Source: JALZVT01 sp964634815
Lineage (GTDB): Bacteria > Pseudomonadota > Gammaproteobacteria > Pseudomonadales > Azotimanducaceae
Length of the DNA: 64,000 nt
NCBI GenBank assembly: GCA_964634815.1
Contig: CAZWMD010000011.1
Coordinates: 1 to 64,000, forward strand
Direction: 5' to 3'
The notes under the pieces are model-generated. The model saw only the letters and a list, made by a program, of their open reading frames with translations. It was not told where the DNA came from and searched no databases. Numbering within the stretch: position 1 is the stretch's first letter; every line of letters begins with the position of its first letter. A program made the position numbers and the translations under genes. Shown piece by piece: positions 35,792-45,337 of this stretch.

Positions 35792-36682
35792 ATGATGGAT
35801 ACCCAGCGACTGCGCCGCTCTGTGCTTTACATGCCCGGTGCAAACACTCGAGCGCTGGAGAAAGCCGTGGGGCTCGATTGTGACGGGCTGATCTTTGATC
35901 TTGAAGATGCGGTTGCACCTGATGTTAAGGCGGCTGCTCGCGCTAACGTGGTGCATAGTCTGCAGAGCGTCGACTACGGTTATCGCGAACGGATTGTGCG
36001 GGTAAATGGGCTGGATACGCCCTGGGGCCATGACGATGTTGCGGCCCTCGCTCAGCTCGATCTGGATGCCGTTTTGTTTCCGAAAATCGAGAGCGCGGAC
36101 ATGGTGCTGCAGGCCCAGCGCGTTCTCGAGCAAGCTTTTGCCCAACGCCCGGCTAACAAAGCGGCTCCAGCGCTGTGGATCATGATTGAATCCCCCACCA
36201 GTATTCTGCGCCTGGATGCGATCTGTGATGCACACCAAGAACTTGCGGTGCTCGTCATGGGTACCAGCGATTTAGTGCGTGATTTAAGAGCGCAACATCA
36301 ACCTTCCCGCGAACCCCTGTTGTATAGCTTATCTGCTGCGGTGACTGCCGCGCGCGCCTATGGTCTTGAGGTGCTGGATGGCGTGCACCTGGATTTTCGT
36401 AACGCAGAGACTTTTTTGGCAACCTGTGAGCAGGGAAGGGCAATGGGGTTTGATGGCAGATCCTTGATCCACCCTGGTCAGATTGAAGTTGCTAATGAAA
36501 TTTATGGGTTTTCCGAGCAAGCGATCGAGCATGCGCGCCGGGTTATTGATGTCTGGCAGATAGCACAGCAGCAAGGAAAGGGGGTTGTTGAGCTGGATGG
36601 CCAACTCATTGAGAACCTGCATGCCGCTGAGGCAACGCGCCTTTTGGCCTTGGCCGAGACACTGGCCCAACGCACTGCTTGA
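35792..36682 (+). CDS. CitE/HpcH-family CoA ester lyase
   Basis: A 296-residue TIM-barrel enzyme resembling citrate lyase beta and malyl-CoA lyase: it probably cleaves or forms a beta-hydroxyacyl-CoA, or acts as a thioesterase on it. Motifs: RRSVLYMPGANTRALEKA, DGLIFDLEDAVAPD (metal-binding Glu/Asp), FPKIESADMV, IMIESPTSIL and GFDGRSLIHPGQI. No citrate lyase alpha or gamma subunits are nearby, so classic citrate lyase is excluded. ATG 35792 is followed directly by a second ATG. Convergent with the LLM oxidoreductase (four bases between stops). Confidence 0.88.
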   Translation: MMDTQRLRRSVLYMPGANTRALEKAVGLDCDGLIFDLEDAVAPDVKAAARANVVHSLQSVDYGYRERIVRVNGLDTPWGHDDVAALAQLDLDAVLFPKIESADMVLQAQRVLEQAFAQRPANKAAPALWIMIESPTSILRLDAICDAHQELAVLVMGTSDLVRDLRAQHQPSREPLLYSLSAAVTAARAYGLEVLDGVHLDFRNAETFLATCEQGRAMGFDGRSLIHPGQIEVANEIYGFSEQAIEHARRVIDVWQIAQQQGKGVVELDGQLIENLHAAEATRLLALAETLAQRTA

Positions 36683-36686
36683 GAGT

Positions 36687-37637
36687 TTAGGTGTCTGCTG
36701 TGGCGCGTCTTATAGCCGGCATAACATCCTCAAGGTAGGCATCCAGCGCTTCCTGAGACCAGGGGGCACGCAGGGCAATGTTGACCTCCTGTGCACCCGC
36801 TTCAACATATTCCATAACTCGTTCGATGACCTGATTGCTGCTGCCTAAAAGAGCACCACCGCGCATTTGATCGGCACGCTCACCCCATTGCTGCGCTATA
36901 GCGTCCTCCTGTTGCCTGGCGGTGCCAGCGTCAGTAGACATGTTGAACATCAGATTGACGCCGCGCTTAACTGTTGCAGGGTCTCGATCTATCTCTGCAC
37001 ACCAGTTATCCAGTACGCGGTTTAATCGCTGATACTCCTGGGGCGGCAGATAGGCTGCATTCCAGCCGTCTGCTCGTTCCGCAACAATTTGTAGCGTTCG
37101 TTTTTCGCCGGTGCCGCCGATCCACAATGGGATCGGGCGCACTGGGGGTGGCAGACAACTGACATCATCAACCTGGAAATGTTTGCCGGAAAAGGTAGTG
37201 CGATCGGTGGTGAGCATGCTGCGGATGATTTGCGCTCCTTCGTCGAGCATGTCGAGGCGGGTACCTATGTCGGGAAAAACGAAGCCGTGGGCGTTGGCTT
37301 CCCAGATATGCCAGCCTGCGCCCAGGCCTAGTTCGAAGCGGCCATCAGAGATGTGGTCAAGGGTTGTGGCTGCTTTTGCAAGCAGAGCAGGATTCCGGTA
37401 TCCGACGTAAAAAACGAGGCAGCCAATACGAGCCTGGCTGGTTTCGCTGGCCAGGGCCGAAAGGGTAGCGATGGATTCAAAATGCGGCTCGGTGCCGCCA
37501 TTTGGCGGGGCCTCATACAGATGATCCCAGGCCGATATCCAGTCCACGCCGCGCCTGTCCAGATCGCGCCACAGAGCGCGCATTTCCTGCATGGACATGT
37601 TTTGCTGGCCGACATGAACTCCGAGAGAGATAGTCAC
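36687..37637 (-). CDS. LLM-class (luciferase-like) flavin oxidoreductase
   Basis: A 316-residue TIM-barrel oxidoreductase of the bacterial luciferase superfamily, subgroup often labelled F420-dependent; FMN use is equally possible, and no F420 genes are visible. Motifs: SAWDHLYEAPPNGG, IGCLVFYVGYRNPALLAKA, DHISDGRFELGLGAGWH and PIPLWIGGTGEKRTLQIVAE. GTG 37637 is chosen: the N-terminus TISLGVHVGQQN fits the family and a CAGAGGT site lies upstream; the longer frame to 37718 adds only junk-like residues. Substrate unknown. Confidence 0.88.
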   Translation of the reverse strand: MTISLGVHVGQQNMSMQEMRALWRDLDRRGVDWISAWDHLYEAPPNGGTEPHFESIATLSALASETSQARIGCLVFYVGYRNPALLAKAATTLDHISDGRFELGLGAGWHIWEANAHGFVFPDIGTRLDMLDEGAQIIRSMLTTDRTTFSGKHFQVDDVSCLPPPVRPIPLWIGGTGEKRTLQIVAERADGWNAAYLPPQEYQRLNRVLDNWCAEIDRDPATVKRGVNLMFNMSTDAGTARQQEDAIAQQWGERADQMRGGALLGSSNQVIERVMEYVEAGAQEVNIALRAPWSQEALDAYLEDVMPAIRRATADT

Positions 37638-37880
37638 TATAAACCTCTGATATTTAATACTATTTTTCTTTTTATGCTCAGGGTCGGCATAACGAGTGTC
37701 CACAATAGCGCACAGCAATCACAGTGAATAGCGACTCGCTGTGGTGACCGACGCGATCTAGGCTGAGACAGCTGAGTCCGATGCCTGTTGGGTTGAACTT
37801 TCTTAAGTGGTGAGGTCAAAACTGGCAGAGACTTAAGGCTCTGCTATACCTGTAGGTATCGGGGTGTTGCGGCACGAACG

Positions 37881-40436
37881 CTACTCCCCGCCCTCAGTAC
37901 CCCGGCGGCAATCCTCCCCCTCCCCAAAATCCTTGCCGCCGGGGTCTTTTTTTCCACCGCTCAATATCTGTACTTCACCGCGTGAGCCATCGACTCGAAG
38001 TTGTTCGCCATTTGCGATCGCGCGGGTGCAATAGCTTGCCTTTACCACAACCGGGATGGCCCATCGTCTGGCAAGGGTGCTCAGAATTCCCAGTGAGCTG
38101 CCGTGTTCGCATATCACCGCGTTTGCGTACAGCATGGCGGGTGCGAAGTTTATGTCTGCACACTTCAAAACAAGTATCTCACCGGCAATGAATTCTTTGA
38201 GTGCCTGGTCGCAATCAACGATCCGGGCGCTGCCTTCTGCAACGCCGGGTGCCGCGCCTGTCCCCAGTACCACGTCAGTTGCTGCTTGCGCAGATCGGGC
38301 GAGTTGGTCGTTAGGAACGCTCGCGCCGAGACAGTGTTGCACTGGCCGAGCGTTGCGTTCGGCATGTTGTGCTTTTGCTATCGCAATCAGGGTGCTGGCG
38401 TCACTGGGCGATAGCTGGCCGTTCTCAAGATACTGAGCTTCACTGAAGCTAAGAAAGAACAGATCGCCTTTGCGATCCAGTTTTTTGTCACGCAGTAACT
38501 TATCCTCAAGCGTGAGGATTCGTTTGCGTACGTGAAACAGCGCAAGAGACATTTGATCTCGCGTAGCATCGCGCAGGCTCAAATGATAGCGGATACGCTT
38601 TAGCAGATAGTCTATCAGGCGGCGCTGCCGCCGAGTCTGCACGCTCTGGTGAATTGCATCTCTTGCCAATAACTGCTGGCGGTATGCGTCATTGGCTGGA
38701 GTATATTCTGTGCCGCGTGCGGCGATACCAATCAAGGCAAGCAACTGATTGGGGTTTTCTACCCATCGCTCGCAAGCCAGCTCGATGTCTCCGGTACAGC
38801 GGTGGCCAGAGCGTTGCAAAAAATCAGAAAATGCATTGAGAAAACTCTTTTCTGTATCGAGACAAGCGAGTTGATGGAGTGTCGAGCTGTCGAGATGCTC
38901 TTTAAAAGCTGTTTTTAGTGTTTCTGATGACGCCACTTTCTGTCCGAGTTCTGCGACATCCGACGCCATGACCGCACTCGTGCTGTTCGAGTGGGCGGCG
39001 TATAACTGCTCTACGCTTGAGCTGAATGTTGACTCCTGCTTAAACCGCTGAACAATCCACAGTAGCAGCTGGCGGTGTATTTCGTGGCGCGTGCAAGCGA
39101 GGTTCAAAGCAAACGGTCGGAGCCAGGGGCGGAGAGATCTTGATTTACCCATAGCAAAGCACTGCATAAGCTTGTCTGCGTCCTGTGGGGCTTCGTGAGC
39201 CAAACGCGCGGCATGGGAGACAAAGGCCGCTGCGTGTCTTTGCGTTAGTTTGCGTGAACGCCACCAAAAAATAAGGGCCTGTGGCGTTCTCGACAGCCAG
39301 TAGGGAAGGCAGCGGAGCGTTTTCATCAGGCTCGGGCGAAGATCATCACGCGAATCTCGCTCCAACAGTATCCCTAACAGGGCGTCGTCGCTCAGAGCAA
39401 AGGGCAGGCGGCTGTTTAGTGTTGTGATATCCAGGTAGATCCGGCCCTGAATGATTTTGGCAAAGTCTGGTAGTACCTTTTTGAGAAGGTCTTCAGACAG
39501 TGGCGTCAGTGCTTTGTCAGTGCCTTCCAGAAGCCCCTCAAACAACACCCATTTGCCTGGTGGTTGGCCTTCGGGGTTGAGTCTTGTCGCAGCCACAGGG
39601 CGACTTTGCAAAATGATGACACCCTGGTCGTCCAGCGCAAATTCGATATCCTGTGGCGTAGCCAATGTGCTGGCGCAGCGCTTTGCCAGAGCTGCGATGG
39701 TTTTTAGCGCATCAGAATCAAGTGTGAATGCAAGCCTTGCTTCGTCGTTAACCCGAACCAATCCTGCAGAGCCCTGAGCGGTTAGTTGGTGCTGCTTCCT
39801 GCCTCGCTCCCTGTTCACGACCTCGGCGTTGTGATCCAGCAGGTATCGATCCGGATCGCATTGTCCCTGCACCAGCGGCCGACCCAGCCCCCAACACGAC
39901 TCAACCAGATAGTGATCTGCCTTGCCATCGCTGAGCTGGCCCGAAAATAGAGTTCCGGACACCGCCGCCTTAACCATGGGTTGAATCAAAACAGCCTGCC
40001 TAGGCTGCTCTGGGGCTTCGTTTACGCCTGCTGCTGCGACTATCGCAATGGTAAGGGCATCTCGGGGTACAAAGTACTCGCATCTGGTGTTGGGGATGTC
40101 TTGTTCATTTCCCCGTTCGCTTTCAACCACTGATGTGCGAATGGCGTAGCTGGTGACCTCAGGCCAGAGCTGGTCTATGGCTTTATCGAGCGCCTGCTGA
40201 AGCTCGGCACTTAGGGCTTTTGTGTCACGTAACTCGGAGCAGGTATCGGCACACACAACCAACCCCGGCTGTGCCGGCAAACCTGCCTTGATCAGTTCAC
40301 CAAGCGTTGCGGCCTTGTTTCCGACGTTTTTGGTTTGGCTGAGGCCAACGTCCGCGAGGCTGACCAACCCAAGCGGTGTCTGGTTCGGCGTGGCTGTCTC
40401 AGGAGGCCGAGCGTTTTCTACACCACTGCTGCTCAC
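37881..40436 (-). CDS. PEP-synthase/rifampin-phosphotransferase-like protein lacking the catalytic His
   Basis: An 851-residue protein built like PEP synthase or Rph. The N-terminal ATP-grasp is well kept (NVGNKAATLGELIKAGLP, YAIRTSVVESERG, VLIQPMVKAAVSGTLFSG, DIEFALDDQGVIILQSRPV). A divergent helical middle follows, then a swivelling phosphohistidine-type domain (GEILVLKCADINFAPAML to GEQLRVDGSRGEVQI). The usual SHaAI phospho-acceptor motif reads GILST: Ile784 stands where His is expected, with His778 nearby in CEHGSS. The last ~25 residues are a Gly/Lys/Glu tail that encodes a hairpin. GTG 40436 overlaps the NTF2-like stop (GTGA). Activity and substrate are unknown. Confidence 0.8.
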   Translation of the reverse strand: MSSSGVENARPPETATPNQTPLGLVSLADVGLSQTKNVGNKAATLGELIKAGLPAQPGLVVCADTCSELRDTKALSAELQQALDKAIDQLWPEVTSYAIRTSVVESERGNEQDIPNTRCEYFVPRDALTIAIVAAAGVNEAPEQPRQAVLIQPMVKAAVSGTLFSGQLSDGKADHYLVESCWGLGRPLVQGQCDPDRYLLDHNAEVVNRERGRKQHQLTAQGSAGLVRVNDEARLAFTLDSDALKTIAALAKRCASTLATPQDIEFALDDQGVIILQSRPVAATRLNPEGQPPGKWVLFEGLLEGTDKALTPLSEDLLKKVLPDFAKIIQGRIYLDITTLNSRLPFALSDDALLGILLERDSRDDLRPSLMKTLRCLPYWLSRTPQALIFWWRSRKLTQRHAAAFVSHAARLAHEAPQDADKLMQCFAMGKSRSLRPWLRPFALNLACTRHEIHRQLLLWIVQRFKQESTFSSSVEQLYAAHSNSTSAVMASDVAELGQKVASSETLKTAFKEHLDSSTLHQLACLDTEKSFLNAFSDFLQRSGHRCTGDIELACERWVENPNQLLALIGIAARGTEYTPANDAYRQQLLARDAIHQSVQTRRQRRLIDYLLKRIRYHLSLRDATRDQMSLALFHVRKRILTLEDKLLRDKKLDRKGDLFFLSFSEAQYLENGQLSPSDASTLIAIAKAQHAERNARPVQHCLGASVPNDQLARSAQAATDVVLGTGAAPGVAEGSARIVDCDQALKEFIAGEILVLKCADINFAPAMLYANAVICEHGSSLGILSTLARRWAIPVVVKASYCTRAIANGEQLRVDGSRGEVQILSGGKKDPGGKDFGEGEDCRRGTEGGE
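37900..37953 (+). terminator. Strong 12-bp hairpin followed by T-run
   Basis: Perfect inverted repeat CCCCGGCGGCAA / TTGCCGCCGGGG with a 21-base loop, followed on the plus strand by TCTTTTTTT. It looks like an intrinsic terminator reading rightward, yet it lies within the last codons of the minus-strand phosphotransferase-like gene, and no plus-strand gene ends just before it. It may stop antisense transcription. Confidence 0.55.
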
Positions 40437-40864
40437 AACGTAAATTGAGCTCGCCAGATAATTTGCGGAGCAGACCCTGGGTTACTGAGCAGCGTGTACA
40501 CCTCCAGCCCCTGCTCACATTGCAGTTCTGGCCTGCTGACTGGCGGTGCGCCGGTGACTGACGTTGAGACATCTTTCAGTCGATAGTCGATCTCAAAGCG
40601 CATGTGTGCCTTGGTGACGGTCTGGTTTTGCTGCGCAAACGTCCAGCTTTGAAGTTCGGTGATCATAAAGCGGTCAACGCTGCAGGCGGCGTGAAAATCC
40701 TGGTAGGTAGCGCAGATCGTTTCTCGGCCTTCAAGGGGAATGCCCGCGTCCGGCGGCAAAAGGATTACCTCCGGGTGGTAGGCAGACGCAAGCGCTTCGT
40801 AGTCCTGATCGAGCCAGGATTTATTCAGGTGATTTAGAAAGTCTTCGACCTGCGCTGGGGTCAT
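40433..40864 (-). CDS. NTF2-like/SnoaL-type small protein
   Basis: A 143-residue cone-shaped NTF2-like protein, DUF4440 type: FLNHLNKSWLDQDYEALASA, YHPEVILLPPDAG, LEGRETICATYQDF, and a C-terminal strand IIWRAQFTL. No signal peptide. Members can be enzymes or binding proteins, and nothing here decides which. Its stop codon overlaps the start of the phosphotransferase-like gene (GTGA), so the two are translationally coupled and probably work together. Confidence 0.8.
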   Translation of the reverse strand: MTPAQVEDFLNHLNKSWLDQDYEALASAYHPEVILLPPDAGIPLEGRETICATYQDFHAACSVDRFMITELQSWTFAQQNQTVTKAHMRFEIDYRLKDVSTSVTGAPPVSRPELQCEQGLEVYTLLSNPGSAPQIIWRAQFTL

Positions 40865-40952
40865 AGCATGGGCAGTTCGCAGTTGAGCGGCCGTAGCTTA
40901 GCATGTGTTCAGTAACTTGCCAGAGCAACGATCGGGGTGGCGAGGAGCAGAC

Positions 40953-43900
40953 TCAGGTGGCCGGGACCGAATTGCTGTTGTTGTTTCGCATCCTGCGCCG
41001 CGTAACTCTGCTTCGGCGCCAGATCATCTGCAGCTGGTGCGGCAACGCAAGCATAGCCGGGGTAGCGACCAGTGTGAGCAGGGTTGAGAAGGTGAGTCCA
41101 GATACAATCGCCTGGGATAGCGGCACCCAGAAGGAGGACAGCTGGCTGCCATACACCACTGTCCGTGCAATGAAGTCGATACTGTAGTTGCTGGCCAGTG
41201 GCAGCAGTCCGAACACCGTGGTGACCGTTGTGAGCATAACGGGCCGTAGTCGTTGAGCGCCAGTGCGAACGATGAGCTCTACGTAATCAAGCTCCGGATG
41301 TTCACGCTTTAGGTGGTTGTACGTATCAATCAGTACGATGTTGTTGTTAACCACGATACCGGCCAGTGCCACAACTCCCACACCAGTAAGAATGGCGCTA
41401 AAGGAACTGTCTGTGATGAGTAAGCCAAGCAACACTCCCGCAGTAGACAGCACGACTGCAAACAGAATCAGCGTTGCCTGGTAGAGGTTATTAAACTGCG
41501 TGACCAACAGAATGAACATGAGCAACAAGCTGAGAGCAAAAGCGAGACCAACAAACGCCAGGGCATCATTTTGTTCTTCGTTTTCGCCACGGAAGGTGAT
41601 GGCTAGCCGGGGATCCCAATCCTGAGTGGCCACCCAGGCTTCAATTTCTTCAACCATGTCCGAGGCAAGTACATCGGGTGCCAGGTTTGCACGTAAAGAC
41701 TCCACCGGTGTGCCGTCGATACGCTCGTTGGTGTCCACATTGGGTGTCGCCTTGCGGCTGACGAAGTTGGTGATGGGGACCAGGCCTTGTGGCGTTGAAA
41801 TCCGCAAATCGTCCAGGGCACCAACACCGCGGTCGCCGTAAGGAAACCTCACTCTTATGTCGACGGGTTCTTCCGCATCGTTAGGTCGGTATTCGCCCAC
41901 CTTGACCCCGTTGGTAAGCAGTTGCACCGCAACGCCTACCTGGGCCACATCTGCGCCGTACAGGGCAGCCTGGGCCCGGTCTACAGACAGTTCCCATTCG
42001 ATCCCCGGCAATGATCGGGAATCGGAAATATCCCTAAGCTCTGGCAGCGTATCCAGGTATTCGCGCACCCGGGTAACGGCGGGTTCGAGCAGTGCGCGCT
42101 CCTTGGCAGAAAATTGGATGCTGATGGGTTTACCAACTGGCGGACCCTGCTCCATTTCCTGTACTTCAACCGCTACTCCAGGAATACCTCGGGTCCGCTC
42201 GCGTATTTCTTCAAGAATGGCGTTGCCGCCGCGGTCACGTTCGGCTTCGGCGTGCATTTCAAGAAAGGCACCGCCAATTCGATCCAGATCACGTGTGTTT
42301 GAGCCTGGTGTTTGCGCGTAGGTGTTGATGGCCTTGATATCAGGTACCTGGAGGATTCGTTCCTCGACATCCAGGACAATCTGGTTGCTTTCCTCGATCG
42401 ACAAATTGCCACGAGACTTGATCTGCACCTGCGCGTACTGGGGTTCAGCCTCTGAGAAGAAAACCATTCCCTTACCGTACTCTCCGTAGGCCCAGAAACT
42501 CGCCCAGATGATTGCAAGCGTTACCAACATAGTGATGCTTGCGTAGCGGGCTGCTACGTTCAACAGTTTTGCATAAAGGCCGGTCAGATTGCGTAGCCGG
42601 GTAGGGTCGCCGTTCTCAAGTTCGGCGAGGTTGGCCATGTGCTTTTCGTCTTTTACTTCGGCCTTGCCGAACAGCGCGCCAAGAGTTGGGCAGAAAACCA
42701 ATGCGAACAGGAGCGAACCGGTAAGCACGGTAAAGACGGTGATCGGCAAGTAGCTCATGAATTTGCCGGAGACGCCTGGCCAGAACATGAGTGGCAGGAA
42801 GGCTGCGAGAGTAGTTGCGATAGACGCGGTGACTGGCCAAAACATCCGCTTGGCTGCCAGTGTATAGGCGGCTCTTGCGTCGAAGCCTTCCATCATTTTT
42901 CGGTCGGCATACTCGGTAACTACGATCGCTCCATCAATCAGCATGCCAAGCCCCAGCAGCATGCCAAACATAACCATGAAGTTGAAAGTGAAACCCAGGA
43001 GATAAATGAAAATCAGTGAGAACAGGAACGAAACGGGTATTCCCACTCCCACGATGATGCCACTGCGCAAACCCATCGCGGCGACAACAAGCACCATAAC
43101 CAGAGCAAGTGCCGTCATGATATTGCCCTCCAGTTCGCTCACCTGAGACTGGGCAAACGGCCCCTGGTCAGAGGTGTAGAACACCGAGACGCTGGCGGGA
43201 ATATCTTGCTTAAGTCGCTCGATGATCTCTTTGGCATCATCGATGGTGCTAATGGTGTTGGCCTTTGCTCGTTTTACGAGTTGCAGTGAGATGCCGCGTT
43301 GACCATTGATGCGCGCGTAGGTTGCTCGATCTTTGAATGTACGACGAATGGTAGCGACGTCGCGCAAGGTAACAACGGTGTCACCGGTGTTTTTGACGGG
43401 CAGGTCAAAAATGTCGGTGGCGGTCTCGATCACGCTTGGCACTTTGATGGAAAACCGGCCTTCACCTTTGTCGATGGCACCGGCAGGAATCAGCCGGTTG
43501 TTACGCAGAACCGTGCTGATCAATTGCTCGTTCGAAATATTGTACGACTCAAGTTTTGCCGGATCGATGATGGCTTCCAGCAGTTCTTCTCTAGCGCCGT
43601 TGAGGTTGGCCTCAAGAATCCCCGGTAAGGTTTCCAGTTCTTCCTTGGCCCGCCGGGCAGCATTGAAGAGCACGCGCTCGGGGACGTTTTCGCCGGTAAA
43701 GTTAACCTGCAAGATAGGGAAGTCGGCCGTTGACTCCTCGTTAATGATGGGTTCCTCAGCGGTATCCGGCATCTCGGGTCGGGCACGATCTATGGCTTCA
43801 CGAACATCAAGCAGCGCCTGATCAAGGTCGTTTTCGACATCAAATTCGACAAGCATGGTGGCGAGCCCTTCGCTCGCATAAGCCTTGATTTCTTTTATGC

Positions 43901-44129
43901 CATCCAGAGAGCGAAGCTCCAGCTCCATCGGCATCACCAAAAGTCGTTCGGCATCCTCGGGCGAAATGCCTTCATGGAAGACGTTGACGACATAGAAGGG
44001 GACCTGGATATAGGGATCAGACTCGACGGGTATGGCTTGCCGCGCGATCACCCCGGTAATCACCACCATCAACATGAGAAGCAAGGTGGTGCGATAACGG
44101 GTTACCGCGGCATCGATCAAAGAATTCAT
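40953..44129 (-). CDS. RND efflux permease
   Basis: Proton-driven inner-membrane pump of 1058 residues with the RND layout: helix 1, large periplasmic loop, six helices, second loop, five helices. The helix-4 proton-relay region reads GMLIDGAIVVTEYAD: the first of the two aspartates seen in AcrB is kept, the second is Gly, as in several other RND branches. Helix 10 shows GIVVNNNIVLIDTYN. The start ATG overlaps the adaptor stop by four bases. No outer-membrane TolC partner is encoded here. The substrate is unknown; the branch looks like the hydrophobe/amphiphile exporters. Confidence 0.94.
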   Translation of the reverse strand: MNSLIDAAVTRYRTTLLLMLMVVITGVIARQAIPVESDPYIQVPFYVVNVFHEGISPEDAERLLVMPMELELRSLDGIKEIKAYASEGLATMLVEFDVENDLDQALLDVREAIDRARPEMPDTAEEPIINEESTADFPILQVNFTGENVPERVLFNAARRAKEELETLPGILEANLNGAREELLEAIIDPAKLESYNISNEQLISTVLRNNRLIPAGAIDKGEGRFSIKVPSVIETATDIFDLPVKNTGDTVVTLRDVATIRRTFKDRATYARINGQRGISLQLVKRAKANTISTIDDAKEIIERLKQDIPASVSVFYTSDQGPFAQSQVSELEGNIMTALALVMVLVVAAMGLRSGIIVGVGIPVSFLFSLIFIYLLGFTFNFMVMFGMLLGLGMLIDGAIVVTEYADRKMMEGFDARAAYTLAAKRMFWPVTASIATTLAAFLPLMFWPGVSGKFMSYLPITVFTVLTGSLLFALVFCPTLGALFGKAEVKDEKHMANLAELENGDPTRLRNLTGLYAKLLNVAARYASITMLVTLAIIWASFWAYGEYGKGMVFFSEAEPQYAQVQIKSRGNLSIEESNQIVLDVEERILQVPDIKAINTYAQTPGSNTRDLDRIGGAFLEMHAEAERDRGGNAILEEIRERTRGIPGVAVEVQEMEQGPPVGKPISIQFSAKERALLEPAVTRVREYLDTLPELRDISDSRSLPGIEWELSVDRAQAALYGADVAQVGVAVQLLTNGVKVGEYRPNDAEEPVDIRVRFPYGDRGVGALDDLRISTPQGLVPITNFVSRKATPNVDTNERIDGTPVESLRANLAPDVLASDMVEEIEAWVATQDWDPRLAITFRGENEEQNDALAFVGLAFALSLLLMFILLVTQFNNLYQATLILFAVVLSTAGVLLGLLITDSSFSAILTGVGVVALAGIVVNNNIVLIDTYNHLKREHPELDYVELIVRTGAQRLRPVMLTTVTTVFGLLPLASNYSIDFIARTVVYGSQLSSFWVPLSQAIVSGLTFSTLLTLVATPAMLALPHQLQMIWRRSRVTRRRMRNNNSNSVPAT

Positions 44130-45337
44130 GTTGCAGCTACGGTGTTTTGGCCAAGCTCGGTGGGTACATTGTCTTCAGCCGAATTGGCGGCCTCGTTGGG
44201 AGTATCGCCGCCATCCAGGTCACTGGTCGGGCGCGATGCGGGCATATTTGGGCTGCCTTCAAAGATAGCCTCCACCGCTTCCCCGGGAACAACCATCTCC
44301 TGGCCCACTGTGATGATTCTTGCAACGTCGGGCAAGCCGGTTACCCAGGCCCCAGAGCCTGAATCGTTGACGATCTCAATGTCATTCCAAACCACAATGT
44401 TGTCCTGTGACAGTGTTCGCAAGCCGATATTACCTGCGGTATCGAGAGCCAGCAGAGCCGGTGAAATCAGATGCGCTTTCAGGTCGGCGACGGGGACGCT
44501 TATCTGCGCGGTCAGGCCTGAGCGAACGCTGTAGTCCGCATTGGGAACGGCCACTTCGATGGGATAGGTTCGTGTGCTGCTATCGCTTTGGCGACCGATG
44601 AACGTGATCTCGCCGGTTAGCTTTGAATTGTCAGCGAGGGTGCCTTCGGCCGTTCCGCCCAGAGTAAGAGCCCCAACGTCTCGTTCCGAAACCCGCCCTA
44701 CCATCATCATTGGATCAAGATCGATAACCGTAGCGCAGGTCGCTCCGGGCTGCAGGTAGTCGCCGATTTCAGCCTGGGTGTTTTCGATGATGCCGTCAAA
44801 AGGCGCCCGTAAGTAAGTGCGATCAATGGCAAGTCTCGCGCGTTCCACAGCCGCTTTGGCGGATGCAAGCTGAGCCCGGGTGCGAGCGATATCAGACTCA
44901 GCCTGGAAACCCTTTTGCTTCAGTCGTTGTGCACCATCAAAATCTATCCGTGCCTGATTAAAACCCTCCTGGGCTTCGTTAAGGGCTGCGCTTCTGTCTT
45001 CTACTGCCAAACGGCACAACAGATCACCTTTACTGACCCGGTTGCCTTTTTCGACCGGACGGGCTTCTACTCGTCCCTGGGTTTCAGCCCGGACTTCCAC
45101 GCTGCGCTTGTTTTCGGTTCTGCCACGGATGGTTACAGATGCGGTGTAAGGCTGAGCCTGGCTAATGCGGGCTCGGACCTTGGTGGGGGTCCGATCCTCG
45201 TCAGCCGCCTGTGCCTCGTCTTTTATCTCGGCAAGGGTTGCATGCCGAATGGGGTCGCCCTTGTCGATCTGACCGGAGGCCAGCCACAAGCCAATAGCTA
45301 CGGCGATGAGTGCGGCGATGATGTAGGTCTTGCGCAT
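44126..45337 (-). CDS. RND periplasmic adaptor (membrane fusion protein)
   Basis: Periplasmic adaptor linking the RND permease to an outer-membrane channel; 403 residues. The N-terminal anchor is KTYIIAALIAVAIGLWLA. A lipoyl-like/hairpin region follows with VRAETQGRVEARPVEKG, a coiled-coil hairpin (~110-180), then LRAPFDGIIENTQAEIGDYL and beta-barrel domains (GLTAQISVPV). ATG 45337 fits the anchor; the longer frame to 45478 is not supported. It has no lipobox, so it is held by its uncleaved helix. It is transcribed first, coupled to the permease by an ATGA overlap. Confidence 0.92.
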   Translation of the reverse strand: MRKTYIIAALIAVAIGLWLASGQIDKGDPIRHATLAEIKDEAQAADEDRTPTKVRARISQAQPYTASVTIRGRTENKRSVEVRAETQGRVEARPVEKGNRVSKGDLLCRLAVEDRSAALNEAQEGFNQARIDFDGAQRLKQKGFQAESDIARTRAQLASAKAAVERARLAIDRTYLRAPFDGIIENTQAEIGDYLQPGATCATVIDLDPMMMVGRVSERDVGALTLGGTAEGTLADNSKLTGEITFIGRQSDSSTRTYPIEVAVPNADYSVRSGLTAQISVPVADLKAHLISPALLALDTAGNIGLRTLSQDNIVVWNDIEIVNDSGSGAWVTGLPDVARIITVGQEMVVPGEAVEAIFEGSPNMPASRPTSDLDGGDTPNEAANSAEDNVPTELGQNTVAAT

